Made by a program: the position numbers and the translations under genes
Source of the DNA: Hippopus hippopus
Taxonomy: Eukaryota; Mollusca; Bivalvia; Cardiida; Cardiidae
Assembly (NCBI GenBank): GCA_946811185.2
Contig: OX328104.1
Span: 15,946,914-16,010,913, forward strand
Length of the DNA: 64,000 bases
Reading direction: 5' to 3'
In this document: piece after piece, positions 20,725 through 31,703 of the stretch
Layout of the letters: each line of letters begins with the position of its first letter
Numbering within the stretch: position 1 is the stretch's first letter
The notes under the pieces: generated by a model
What the model saw: only the letters and a program-made list of their open reading frames with translations
What the model was told of the DNA's origin: nothing
The model's database searches: none

Positions 20725-21189
20725 GGTATTTCATACAGTTTTTTTTTTATTTGAATAGTGCATGAACAGTTTACTATGTTGCTGTCTAATCACAAAATAG
20801 TTCTTTTTTGGTAGTAATCACAACATTACTGTTTCGTGCTGAGTCATCAAATTATGATCTCATTCATTCACGCAGACCTTTTTCCGTCTTTCAGCGGAAC
20901 AACTCTAAAACACCATGACATCACAAAGAGTAATGCCCCCTTTTATCACAATATTTTATATGTATTCACGTATAAAACCATAAGTCATTTCAGATTTCCA
21001 TGTTGTACAATTACCTGTTCGAAGACCTCTTCAAATTTATTTCAAGAGGTATGATGAGATTATAGGTTTGATTGAACCATTTGCATACACAAACTTGCCT
21101 CTGGGTTTCTCATTAATTAGTTCAGATTTAAAACAATACATTGGATTATTGATTCACTATTCTCGGCTCTTTATCACACATATACAAAT

Positions 21190-21446
21190 GTGTCATGCAT
21201 TTTGAAAAAGGACTTAATGCATTTGCAAAAAGTACGGACCAAGGTCAGCCTGCACAGTCCGCGCAGGCTGACCTGGGTTGATACTTTTTGTTGTTGGTCA
21301 AATTTCTACGTGTCAAAAGAAGTTTACCTTAAGATTCAGCTGGTTGTGAGACAAAATAGATTTTATGGATCCATAATTTTGTGATTTGCTTGATATAACG
21401 CATCATGGAGATGCATTAATCCCCTTATTGCCAGAGCATCATGACT
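21190..21446 (+). mobile_element. MITE family C, intergenic
   Basis: TGTCATGCATTTTGAAAAAG to GCCAGAGCATCATGACTC. The inner palindrome around GTCCGCGCAGG is intact. Confidence 0.83.
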
Positions 21447-22669
21447 CTAAATATTTTTTTTTAAATACCTGAGTAAACAGCTATTGAATTACAGTTGGTA
21501 TTTTTCCCGACAATGTTTTCATCCAAAATCTCACATTTCTTTTCATTTTTCGCGAGTATGTGTCCCCTTTCTATGCTTGAAGCATTAATGTGGATAGAGA
21601 GGTCTTTCAATATCATTAGCGTACATACCACATAAAGTGTATTCTTCCGAACACTGAAACCGCATTGTTTCCCCAGTGTTTTAAGTGTGTGTGTGTGTTT
21701 TTTTTTTTAATCCAGGAGAAACATTTCGTGTGTTGTTCCCTAAATATTGTAAAGGCTGATAACAGACTATAGTTATTTATTGCGATACAGTAGTGGACGA
21801 GACAGGCTGTGCAGCCATGAGATTGGTCGTTTGAGTGGTTGTGCAGAGCCTTGAGTGTATACCCGCTCCAAATTGGATCATGTCAGGTCAATACTGAATG
21901 TGGAGGAACGAATGAAAAGCTCCAAAAACCGACAAAGAATGCCAAGTGAAAATTGAAAATAGGAGCAGCCCTCATACCAGGCAGGAGATTTCTTAAGCTG
22001 ATGGCATAACTCTCCTTGAAGTAGTCACATGGTTTCTTACAGTCGTGCAGATGAAGCACAACTTTGCAAGATGTGATTCGAATTTTTGAACAACAATGTC
22101 ATAGTTACACCCAAAGGAACGCACAAATTTTCACAAGAGACTTGTAGCACACGTGCGAGTTTTGCCGTGACGACTTCAAATTGAGCATCAGCTGTTTAAG
22201 TCGGGTACAGACATGCGTACCAGTTCCGCGAAGTTGAAGAACGCTGGTATAAGTGCAACCGCGCACTAGATAACACGTTCAAAGTTCTAGCTTGACCTGT
22301 TATAAGCGCTTGTGACTCAGCAACAGCTTCGGTAGCAAGATATTATGTAAGTGGTCGTACAGAAGTGTTATTGGCGCTCGTAGATGTAAAATTATAGTGT
22401 CTAGGTTTTTGTCCGCTTCAACTTCCGTGCTATACCGGAAGTGTAGGTCAACTTCAACAGAAATGTTACATCGCGGTAATAGGTCGATCTTTGCTTTAGT
22501 CACGGTTCTCGATAATTTTCACATGCAGCTCAAAGCAAGTGCTCCCTTAACTCTTGACTAGAAGTCTGAATTCAGACATGCGCAAATTGAAATCATCTGC
22601 AGATGATGCAAGACTGGTCTTTTGAAAAGTAAAAGATATTGCCAGATTAGCAGACAACGTTGTTTATAA
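21447..22669. other. No gene recognised
   Basis: Somewhat less AT-rich than its surroundings (about 21780-22600). One minus-strand frame around 22000-22080 is open for about 60 codons, but it has no ATG, splice context or family resemblance. Confidence 0.5.
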
Positions 22670-22760
22670 GCATTTTCTCCTTTTTCCCCAGTGTTTTCAA
22701 AAGCCTTTTTCACCAAGGTCGTTAAAAAGGGTATTATTTAGAAAACGTTGGAATGCAGTG
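22670..22760 (-). mobile_element. MITE family A fragment
   Basis: GCATTTTCTCCTTTTTCCCC followed by CAAAAGCCTTTTTCACCAAG and GTCGTTAAA: the terminal half only. Confidence 0.65.
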
Positions 22761-23011
22761 ATCTCTATCACAGTACAGTTTCTGTTTCTGTGGCACGCGA
22801 AATGCCTCGTTTTCCGCGCTGTCAGTACTTTGATTTATAGTTCTCCGCGTACAACAGCAAAAAAGGACCTCTCACGAAAAGCGTAGACAAAGGGCCCGAG
22901 AATATTAATTCTTTCACTTACTGAACAAATAAAGTACATTTTCTCAAAGGCTAAAAATACGTTTCTTCTGCAAGATCAAGAGACAGTTCGGTCATAATCT
23001 TGAACATAGCA

Positions 23012-23080
23012 GTGGACAGTGCAGATCAGAGATCAGACTGCACTTTCTGGGCAGTCTGATCTTGATCTACACTGTCCACA
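23012..23080. mobile_element. Family D hairpin
   Basis: GTGGACAGTGCAGATCAGAG and TCTTGATCTACACTGTCCAC arms. Confidence 0.82.
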
Positions 23081-23265
23081 AAAGCTTCTAGTGTCGTCTA
23101 TGGTATTGAAAGAGTTAAAAGATATTTCACTGTAATAATGGCTCCGATAAAATCGTCGTAACTTGTCACTGCAACAGGAAACGGCATGTCATATAACCGT
23201 TTAACTGCTCTATTTTCATGTCTCACATCAACCTTTACACTGTTGCGCAATATCCAAGTTTCTTT

Positions 23266-23333
23266 TGCAGACAGTGTAGATTCAAGATCAGACTGCACAG
23301 AATGTGCAGTCTGATCTTGAATCTACACTGTCT
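23266..23333. mobile_element. Family D hairpin, perfect stem
   Basis: AGACAGTGTAGATTCAAGAT pairs fully with ATCTTGAATCTACACTGTCT. Both arms share the inserted T, so they changed together or were copied together. Confidence 0.87.
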
Positions 23334-23763
23334 GTCCTTCCTGTGAAATATTCCGATAATAGCAGCGTGGTTCTTTCTTTCTTACTACAAATGTGTTTAT
23401 GGTAATCCTATAATTTGCTCTTTAAGATTGGTTGATTGAAACGAACTGCTTTTCTATATAGGGAAATAAATAAACTAATAGCAATGTTCATAGATGCAAT
23501 CGCTTCACATAGCCTAGTACATTGAAGGTACAGTTTTTTAACGCATTTTTCATTATTATACATTGTATTTTTCAGCCTATTATTGTTTTTTTTTTTCCAT
23601 TGTCAGAACTGTATATAAATGGTTAAAAGGGAACACTGACATGACTGTTTTTGTTAACGTAGGTATTAAATCCGTTAATTTAAATCAACTCTTTTAATTT
23701 ATGGCCTGACGGATGAGTTTTTTTTTTTTTTCTTGTGTGTGTGTGCTCCATGATCCTTTTTTC

Positions 23764-23989
23764 TTAACTCTTTTACCAGATGACAAAAATGTAGACTTGT
23801 CTAAATTGAAAGCATTTGCAGACGGCAATTTAAATGTGGCTCAAATGATGCAATTCATCACTGATAGGGCAGAAAATAATTTGGGAAAAGAAAATGCTGG
23901 TTACCAGCATTTTCTCCTATTCCCACAATGTTTTCAAAAGGCTTTTTCCTTAGGGGTCGTTAAAATCGGGATAGTACAGTACAGGGTTG
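23764..23989 (-). mobile_element. MITE family A
   Basis: Starts TTAACTCTTTTACCAGATGA. Its centre is AAATGCTGGTTACCAGCATT and it ends near AGTACAGGGTTGAA. It is only 14 bp from the family 2 SINE. Confidence 0.85.
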
Positions 23990-24015
23990 AATGAATTCAC
24001 AGGATCTCCTGCAAG

Positions 24016-24325
24016 ATTTACTGTATGGTGTTTAACGCCGTTTTCAACATTATTTCAGTTATATCGCAGCGGCCAGTGCACCTATCCATGCTTTCCTGGA
24101 GTCTCTTTTACCTGTACTCCGCACAATATCCTTTCCATGCCACTGGATGCTTTCTCACATAATTATCGTCGAAACAATGATCAGCGGTGAGAGAGGAATG
24201 AATCCTGTCGCAATGACTATCATCAATTCTCATAAAGAAATTGGCCGAGCCGGGGATCGAACCAGCGACCAATCCCCCGTTGTCAAGTCCTGTACGCTAC
24301 CGACTGAACTACCGGGGATAGGCAA
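24016..24325 (-). mobile_element. tRNA-derived SINE (family 2)
   Basis: The minus strand starts CCCCGGTAGTTCAGTCGGTA (A box) with B box GGTTCGATCCC. An exact 12-bp target duplication, ATCTCCTGCAAG, lies at 24004-24015 and 24326-24337. Body sequence recurs at 26275-26400, 27420-27780 and 39885-40060. Confidence 0.9.
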
Positions 24326-24395
24326 ATCTCCTGCAAGTCTTCCTACAATGATCTGCAATGAATTTGATCTCTTTCCGCCATGGTTACAAATCTTT

Positions 24396-24957
24396 TTAAC
24401 CCTTTACCACACAATCCCAAGTTTCAATGACCCTTGCAAAGAGGACTTTTGAAAACACTGCGGGAAAAGGAGAAAATGCTAATAACCAGCATTTTCTCCT
24501 TTTCCCACAATGTTTTCTAAACTTTCAAAGAGAAATTATACCACTTGGGCCACTTTTGTCATATGGCCTGCAATACGCGAAAAGGGACATTCGCGTAAAG
24601 TGTCGTCTCGGATCAGCCTACGCAGTCCGCGCAGGCTAATCCGAGACGGCACTTTACGACTATATCGGACTTTGTCCAAGAGTACACTTGCGCAAAACAG
24701 AAAATTATATAGAAACGGAAAGTGTCGTTTCGGATTAGTATGCGAGGACTGCGCAGGCTGATCCGAGACGACACCTTACGCAAATGTCCGAATGCCCCTT
24801 TTCGCGTTTTGCAGGCCATATGCAAATACTTTCAATTCGGGTTTGTTTTCTACTATATCAAAGAGAAGTTATGCCATTTAAGCCACTTTTAATTTGTCGT
24901 CTGCAAATGCTTTGAATTTTGGACAAGTCTAACATTTGTTGTTTGGCATAGAGTTAT
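24396..24957 (+). mobile_element. MITE family A interrupted by a family B element
   Basis: Left end TTAACCCTTTACCACACAAT; right end about TTGTTTGGCATAGAGTTA. Family B sits at about 24565-24835. Host sequence around CAAAGAGAAGTTATGCCATT is duplicated on both sides of the insert. Confidence 0.85.
24565..24835. mobile_element. MITE family B nested in family A
   Basis: GGCCTGCAATACGCGAAAAG to CTTTTCGCGTTTTGCAGGCC, with CATATG on both sides. Confidence 0.87.
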
Positions 24958-25162
24958 CTTATTTTCATGGCCTAGGCATCGGATTGGCCGAGACGTGTGT
25001 CTCAATCACTCAGAAGGCTGGTCTAATGGAATTGATGTAGAATTGTTTGGCAATATGGCTCGTTATTTTGCCAACCTCTGACGAAAACAATAGGAATTAA
25101 AAGTTTAATTTAAGAACACACGAAGATGAAGTGGCATAAAGAGTAACTGTTACTTATATATA

Positions 25163-25312
25163 GGATCTGACATGAGTTGGCTTTTGAGATAAAATTTTAT
25201 TAAACGAGTCTAGGGAAATGTTACTAAGCGAACCTTTGGCGAGCTTAATAACACCTTTTCCTTAACGAGTTTAATACAATTTTATCTCAAACACCGACAG
25301 ATGTCAGATTCT
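25163..25312. mobile_element. MITE family F
   Basis: GGATCTGACATGAGTTGGCT to AACACCGACAGATGTCAGAT. Its TIR of about 30 bp includes GAGATAAAATTTTATTAAAC. Confidence 0.75.
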
Positions 25313-25997
25313 TTTTATCACATAGCGATATTTCAAGAAACATATATCAGATGATGCAAAACTATTATTTTACACATGCACCCGCAGTAATATCCATAAA
25401 ACCCATTAACTTCTATGAAATACGTACGAAATGACGTCAAAACTGACGTCACACAAATATGATATCAAACGTGTATAAGATAAGATAATTTGCAATGGGT
25501 ATATGATAACGAGCGACAACGAGTTACGGGCGAAGCCCGTAACGAGCGAAGCTCGTTTTGAGGTAACACAGTTCTAGATTTTTAAAAATGAAATTCCGAC
25601 TTCGTTCTAGGGTTTAGTCTATATCTAAATAGGGATGACTGAAAAACTGAGTGTCTTCCGGTTAGTCGCACAGCGTCACACGTATGACAATCTTTCGCAC
25701 AAGTACCTGATTGGTCAAAAATGACAATAAATATCTACCGATCGAATGATTACTTAAAAATCATTATCAGTTTAATGAGTAAAGATTATCTAATTTCTTA
25801 CTTACTTTCAGCGTATTAAACGTCTATTTGTGTATGAACATACGCAATGATCTATGCTAGCAAATAATGACGTCATAAATCATACTATTCTTACGTCATG
25901 CACGAGCCGTTTTTTCGCGGAAAATATTGTGTCGTAGAAATCATGACTAAACTAGTTTATTGACTGTTTCAAAATACCATTTAGAGAGAAAGCCGGA

Positions 25998-26257
25998 TTT
26001 ATGATCTGTGAAAAGGGGTCTTACTGCATTTGCAAAACTTTCGACCCAGGTCTGCCTGTGTAGTCCGCGCAAGCTAACCTGGGTCAAAACTCTTTGCTAG
26101 ATCTATTTTTCAACGTTTTGAATGTCAAAGGACCAGTATGTATGCCTTTTGACTCAGTCAATTATCATACAATATGGATGTGTAATTATGTGATGACTTT
26201 CTTGGTATCATGCATCACGGACATGCATTAAACCATCTTTTACCGCAACATGGCTCA
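25998..26257 (+). mobile_element. MITE family C, left palindrome arm
   Basis: TTATGATCTGTGAAAAGGGG to CCGCAACATGGCTCA. Mirror copy at 27858-28112. Confidence 0.85.
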
Positions 26258-26274
26258 AGATTTTTGTTTGTTTG

Positions 26275-26400
26275 TTTTTTCCTTTTGTGTGTATATTCAT
26301 TGCGGCGGCAAGTGCACCTACCATGCGTTCAGGACTGAAGTTCCTTTTACCAGTACTCTGCTCAATATTCTTCTCAACCTACTGACCGATTCCTCTCTAA
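26275..26400 (-). mobile_element. SINE family 2 fragment, left palindrome arm
   Basis: Carries the GCAAGTGCACCTACCATGCG and CTTTTACCAGTACTCTGC body segments. It is mirrored in the right arm near 27420-27490. Confidence 0.7.
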
Positions 26401-27419
26401 AAGTCAAAGTCTCTCTTATATAGGTCTAGATCTATATGCAGTGAGGAAATATTCCCGTAAAATGGTCTTTACAAGTGTGTGAACCAATAATTATTCCAAG
26501 TTATTTTTCTGGGCATAAATTAACGAAAGTGTCAAGGAACTGTCTTTCTTTTGTTAAGGAAATCAGGGACATTCGCCCTATTTCACATGTACAAATCTAC
26601 GAAAGAAAAATGCTTTCTACTTTTGACAACGCTCAAAATTAGTTTTGGCAAAGCCGGAATTCGAACTCGCACCCTTTGATTTCAAGATCTAGAATCTAGC
26701 TCGTCATTCGAATTAATACATCTATATATGTTCCACAAATCATTCACGTCGCTCGTATTGAGGCTTTGCCTTTTTCATATTACTGAAAACAAGGGAGTTT
26801 ATGTGAAGAAAGCAAATTTCTCTTGACCACAGCATTAGCATTATCATTAGCATTATCAGTCAGCTGCAAGATGCAAGATAAAAATAAGTTATGTCTATGA
26901 CAGTGTTCTTGGGCCAGGCTCTTCAGAGCCCTAGCCTTGTACAAGTGAAACCAAGGACATACATGAATATGTGAGCTGTCCCCGTAATATGACTGAAATA
27001 ATAATATGAAAAAGGCAAAGCCTCAATACGAGCGACGTGAATAGTTTGTGGAACAAATATCTATTAATTCGAATGACGACTTACATTCTAGATCTTAAAA
27101 TCCAAGGGTTTTGAGTTCGAATTCCGTCTTTGCCAAAACTAATTTTGAGCGTTGTCAAAAGTAGAGAGCATTTTTCTTTCGTAGATTTATAGATCTACAT
27201 GTGAAATAGGGCGAACTGTCCCTGATTTCATGAACAAAATAAAGACAGTTCCTTGACAATTTCGTTATGTCCAGAAAAATATCTTGGAATGATTATTGGT
27301 TCATATACTTGTAAAGACCATTTTACGGGAACATTTCCTCACTGCATGTAGATCTAGATCTATATAAGACAGACTTTGATTTTCACGAGGAATCGGTCAG
27401 TAGGTTGGAAGAATACTAG

Positions 27420-27785
27420 TATTGAGCATAGTACTGATAAAAGGAACTTCAGGTACGCATGGTAGGTGCACTTGCCGCCGCAATGAATATACACACAAAA
27501 GGAAAAAAAAAAAACAAAATCTTTCTTTCATTTTTTCGTTGATGCATAGGTCTACCCACGTTTTACCTGGAGTTTCTTTAAAATCAGTGCTTAGATCGCT
27601 AAAATCAGATTACAGATTATGTGGCTTTCCTTTTTCATCCCAACTGCTTTCCTACCGTGCGCGGCGTACATCCATCGTTGAAACAGTGATCAGTGCAGAG
27701 ACAGGAATGAATTCTGTCGCAATGACTAGATCTAGATCTATCATCAATCCTAGGAAAGAAATTTGCCGAGTTTTCGGATAGATAT
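27420..27785. mobile_element. SINE family 2 fragments, right palindrome arm
   Basis: 27420-27490 is the inverted copy of the left-arm fragment. 27550-27785 is further SINE-like sequence on the opposite orientation (GGAATGAATTCTGTCGCAAT) that is absent from the left arm. Confidence 0.6.
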
Positions 27786-27857
27786 CCAACTTATGGCAAA
27801 AAAACGCCAAACTTTTCGATCTATTAACAAGCTTTCGTAACATTAAATAACTATATT

Positions 27858-28112
27858 TGAGCCATGTTGCGGTAAAAAAGGGTTTAATGCATATCCGTGA
27901 TGTATGATACCAGGCAAGTCATCACATACATCCATATTGTATGATAACTGACTGAATCAAAAGGCATGCAAACTGGTCCTTTGACATGTAGAACGTTGAA
28001 AAATAGATCTAGCAAAGAGTTTTGACCCAGGTTAGCTTGCGCGGACTGCACAGGCCAACCTGGGTCGATAGTTTTTGCAAATGCATTAAGCCCCCTTTTT
28101 ACAGATCATAAA
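27858..28112 (-). mobile_element. MITE family C, right palindrome arm
   Basis: TGAGCCATGTTGCGGTAAAA to TTTACAGATCATAA. It is the inverted counterpart of 25998-26257. Confidence 0.85.
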
Positions 28113-29084
28113 TCCGGCTTTCTATGTAAATGGTATTTTGAAACAGCCAAAAAACTAGTTTAGTCATGATTTCTTCGACACAATTTTTTCCGCGAAAAAC
28201 GGCTCGTGCATGACGTAAGAATAGTATCATTACTGACGTCATTATTTGCTAGCATAGATCATTGCGTATATTTATACACAAATAGACGCTTAATACGCTG
28301 AAAGTAAGTAAGAAATTAGTTAATCTGTACTCATTAAACTGATAATGATTTTTAAGTAATCATCCGATCGGTAGATATTTTTTGTCATTTTTGACCAATC
28401 AGGTAATTGTGCGAAAGATTGTCATACGTGTGACGCTGTGCGACTAACCGGAAGACACTCAAATTTTTAGTCATCCCTATTTAGATTTTGACTAAAACCC
28501 AGAACGAAGTCGGAATTTCATCTTTGAAAATCTAGAACGGTGTTACCGCAAAACGAGCTTCGCTCGTTACTAAAAGCATCATAAAATGTCATTCAATTAA
28601 TCAATGATGACGTGCTGACCGATCCATGAGCTGGATAAGCTGATGCATCAATCTATAGCTATTTACTGCTTTTAATCATGTATTTTCATACAATGTTCTC
28701 AGATGAATTAATGAATCAAACCTTCATTTGTGCTGATTTTCTATACAGGGTGTTTTCAACATCTGCTGCAAAATTTTTTTGCATAATGAAAAGATTTTAC
28801 AAAAAAGTCTTTAGGTAAAACAGAATCACACACAAAATGGACACAGAGGAACAGTACTAATATTTCATTCGTGAAATTTTCAAATAATTAATATAATAGT
28901 ACAACAGACAAAAACTGTAAGCGTTTTGCGTGTAGATTAAAACAGACTGGCAAAAATTGCTGTAATATAAACCCTTAGACTGTCCATCGCAACAGAAGTT
29001 CCTGTAGCATACAAGGCATGTCTAATCTACACTATCAGATACTATCCCCCATTTGGCATTGCAACATATGAGTGAACTATGTTG

Positions 29085-29190
29085 ATCAAAAGCAAAAGGT
29101 TTAGGCCCAGGTCAGCCTGGGCAGTCTGACCTGGGTCTATACTTTTTGCGAATGCATTCAACCCCTTTTTCACACCGTATGGCTCATTTA
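29085..29190 (+). mobile_element. MITE family C, internally deleted
   Basis: CCCAGGTCAGCCTGGGCAGT palindrome and the end CACACCGTATGGCTCA. A second fragment at 29214-29290 repeats the right end. Confidence 0.7.
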
Positions 29191-29428
29191 TTTGGTGCAC
29201 TAAAAGTAGAAGAGTGGATTTTAAGCAGTCTGACCTAGGTTGTTACTTTTTGCAGATGGATTTAACGCCCTTTCACATTGCATGGCTTATTTATTTGGTA
29301 CCCTTGGCACAAGAGTGGATTTTTTGGAATAATGTGAATGATCAACGTTAAAACATACGCAAAAATATTATCAGTTTCTTCGAATGAGAGACATAATCTC
29401 CAAATCTCTTCAACTTACACTTTCCTTA

Positions 29429-30442
29429 TAGAGCAACGTAGGGTATTGTCGACCGTCGGCAGTTATCGTCAATTCTTTATTGTGTCCTTTAATTCCATGA
29501 AAGATGAGCAAATTCCATTTTCATGATGTAACATATGACGTCAATATTTTATCTAATCACCGTGCCGGAAGTAAACAGTACTCTGTAAGTCCCAAAGAGT
29601 CAATAAAATTTTACAGTAATGAAATTTCCCAACGTTAACGTCTACGATAAGGGGGTGGTGGTTTTTGTCAGCGCGTAGGGCGTACTGAAACGTGCTCGAT
29701 TGCTTGAATTCAAACTTAAATACGAGTTTCAGATATAGAATAGTGTTCGCATCACAAAATCGAGCGTGTATTACCCGCCATAAAGCAGCTTATTGATGTG
29801 TCGATGACTGCCGATGCATATTTGTGCGATCGGCAATTATCGACAGATTAAGACATGAATAAAAGAAATAAGAATTAATATGTTTTATATAACCACAATT
29901 CCTTTTTTTCTTTCGGGTTACAGCTATGTCCAGACAAATTTTGGCTTGAAAACTCCAAAACGAGTTCAATACTCGCCGACTAAAATGTCAAAGGCCATAG
30001 AAATGGTGCACAGTGGTGCAATGTCCAAACCTCTTAGTCCATGATATTACCAACGTGTACCTGTTCGGCCTTCTTTTGCGGTTGTACTTATGTTATGCGC
30101 CAAGTTTTACTATAATTGCTTTATATTAGATCCAACTCGGCAACAAGTATTGGAATAAAACCCGTAATGGCGAGTTAAAAGAGGATTTTGATGTTTAATT
30201 TTTGAAAATTAAATACTATGTCGATAATAGACGAAACCTGTCGATATCACCCTACATACCCTTATGTAATGTTGGCGTTGTTTGCTACCATACGCAACTT
30301 GGCGCCATTATTTTATATGCGTAGGTCAGTAGAGTATCCGCAAAATAAACCATTGATAACTTCTGTTTGTATTTAAAGCGGCTGTTATCGACACCACACT
30401 TTTCGATCTCTTAAAGTGTCGATAATACCCGATGTTGCTCTA
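29429..30442. mobile_element. 1-kb TIR DNA transposon remnant flanked by TA
   Basis: The left end TAGAGCAACGTAGGGTATTG and the inverted right end (complement TAGAGCAACATCGGGTATTA) bound about 1,014 bp. TA sits on both flanks, as in Tc1/mariner/pogo insertions. The interior has repeated GTCGATAAT-like motifs and a short open fragment at 29925-30044. Confidence 0.65.
29925..30044 (+). pseudogene. Possible Pipsqueak-type HTH fragment inside the TIR element
   Basis: Forty codons ending in TGA and preceded by TTACAG. The stretch RVQYSPTKMSKAIEMVHSGA followed by MSK resembles the start of a Pipsqueak helix-turn-helix (Y.P.KM..AI..V..G.MS) as found in pogo/jerky-type transposases. The rest of the domain and any DDE domain are missing. 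This is a pattern match by eye only. Confidence 0.35.
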
Positions 30443-30547
30443 TATTCTCCTGAAAATTCTTACCAGAGTATTGTTATTGCACATAGACTACTTTTCTTCT
30501 GATGATTTTTGTCCCTTTCAATCTTGGTATTATAGCATCATTTTTTA

Positions 30548-30592
30548 TCTAAAACCTTCCCCCCCCCCCCCCCCCCCCCCAAGGTTTTTAGA
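30548..30592. repeat. Poly-C tract (about 22 C) between inverted arms
   Basis: CTAAAACCTT precedes and AAGGTTTTTAG follows an uninterrupted C run at about 30559-30580. Confidence 0.9.
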
Positions 30593-30831
30593 ATAAAACA
30601 GTGACATTTACATGTTTCTTTCATTGGATTCTAATTCTGTATACTAGTAATTAACACGGTACTTTCTTCCTAAAAAAACTGATAGCAAAATAATATTATG
30701 CAGGGTAAATAATGAGGTAATGCCTTTAAAGTATTGAAATATAGCACATAAATACAGACATTTACAGGAATAAGGAATATTCTTCTTTTGAAACACATTC
30801 TTATTCTCAATACTTTTCTGAACTTAAAAAA

Positions 30832-31094
30832 TGAGCCATGCTTTGTGAAAAGGGGGCTTAATGCATCTGCGAAAAGTATCCACCCAGGTCAGCCTGCGCA
30901 GTCCGCGCAGGCTGACCTGGGTCGAAACTTTTCGCTATTGGTCAATTTCCTGCATGTCCAAGGACCAGTCTACCTTATGACTGAGTTGATTGTTGGACAA
31001 AATGGATTTTATGGATCTATGAACATGTGATGACTTGGTAGGTATCATGCATCGCGGAGATGCACCAAGCCCCCTTTTGCCAGAGCATGGCTCA
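30832..31094 (+). mobile_element. MITE family C, near consensus
   Basis: TGAGCCATGCTTTGTGAAAA to GCCAGAGCATGGCTCA, with a perfect inner palindrome across GTCAGCCTGCGCAGTCCGCG. Confidence 0.92.
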
Positions 31095-31095
31095 T

Positions 31096-31215
31096 ATGAA
31101 TTTCCAGATATTTAGTTTAGCCAATCATTTTGGTATAGCCAATCAGAAATAATGTTACTTTCTAAATCTAGACTTCAACAAAGAATGCAGTTTAGAATGG
31201 TGGGTCAATGTAAGC
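31096..31215. mobile_element. MITE family E fragment beside a family C copy
   Basis: GGTATAGCCAATCAGAAATA and AGAATGGTGGGTCAATGTAA segments. Confidence 0.65.
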
Positions 31216-31442
31216 CAAGGTTATAATGAGTCAAAGTGAGTCAAAGGTAAAACGGCATCTCTTAGGAAGCCTAATCTTATAATCTTCTGTCTGCAAAGAG
31301 ACTGAAGTTGTTCCTGCATCCCAAATGTTAATTCAAAGGAAAGGAAGGATGAATAGAGTACATAACTCTATAGAATGCACAGACAAGTGAACAAGAACTA
31401 CACATACGCATCATCAGTTACTATATTACTGTAAAACAATAA

Positions 31443-31703
31443 TGAACCATGCTCTGTGAAAAGGGTGCTTAACGCATCTGCACATAGTATCAACCCATGT
31501 CAGCCTGCCCAGTCCCTGTAGGCTGCCATGGGTTAAAACTTTTTGGTATTTATAATTTTCTGCATATTAAAGTACCATTTTATCTCCAGATCCAGGTGAT
31601 TGTTCATAAAATGGATTTTATGAAGCCACGATTATATTATGACTTGCTTGGTATAATGCATCACTGAGATGCTTTAAGCCCCCTTTTGCTAAAGCATGGC
31701 TCA
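31443..31703 (+). mobile_element. MITE family C
   Basis: TGAACCATGCTCTGTGAAAA to GCTAAAGCATGGCTCA. Confidence 0.87.

Larger units (their letters stand above)
25539..28570. repeat. 3-kb imperfect palindrome (large inverted repeat)
   Basis: The left arm is about 25539-26781 and the right arm about 27003-28570, with a spacer of about 221 bp. Outer ends match (GTAACGAGCGAAGCTCG at left, its complement at right), as do inner ends (GAGGCTTTGCCTTTTTCATA at left, its complement at 27003). Both arms contain an inverted copy of a family C MITE and of a SINE 3' part. The right arm has about 330 extra bp of SINE-related sequence near 27500-27850. Arms differ by scattered substitutions, so they are not an exact artefactual copy. 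Confidence 0.93.

Noticed and set aside
22300..22503. 67-codon minus ORF
   Set aside because: No domain, splice partner or codon pattern distinguishes it from chance in this stretch.
24427..24825. Overlapping ORFs near 24.5-24.8 kb
   Set aside because: They are translations of nested family A and family B elements.
25539..28570. Assembly artefact as the full explanation of the palindrome
   Set aside because: The arms differ by scattered substitutions and a 330-bp insertion, which a simple misassembly of one arm would not give. Long reads would still be needed to exclude joined haplotypes.
30788..31030. ORF containing RGLNASAKSIHPGQPAQSAQ
   Set aside because: The same peptide appears at other family C MITE copies (for example 12791-13021 and 11825-12088). 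It is MITE sequence, not a gene family.
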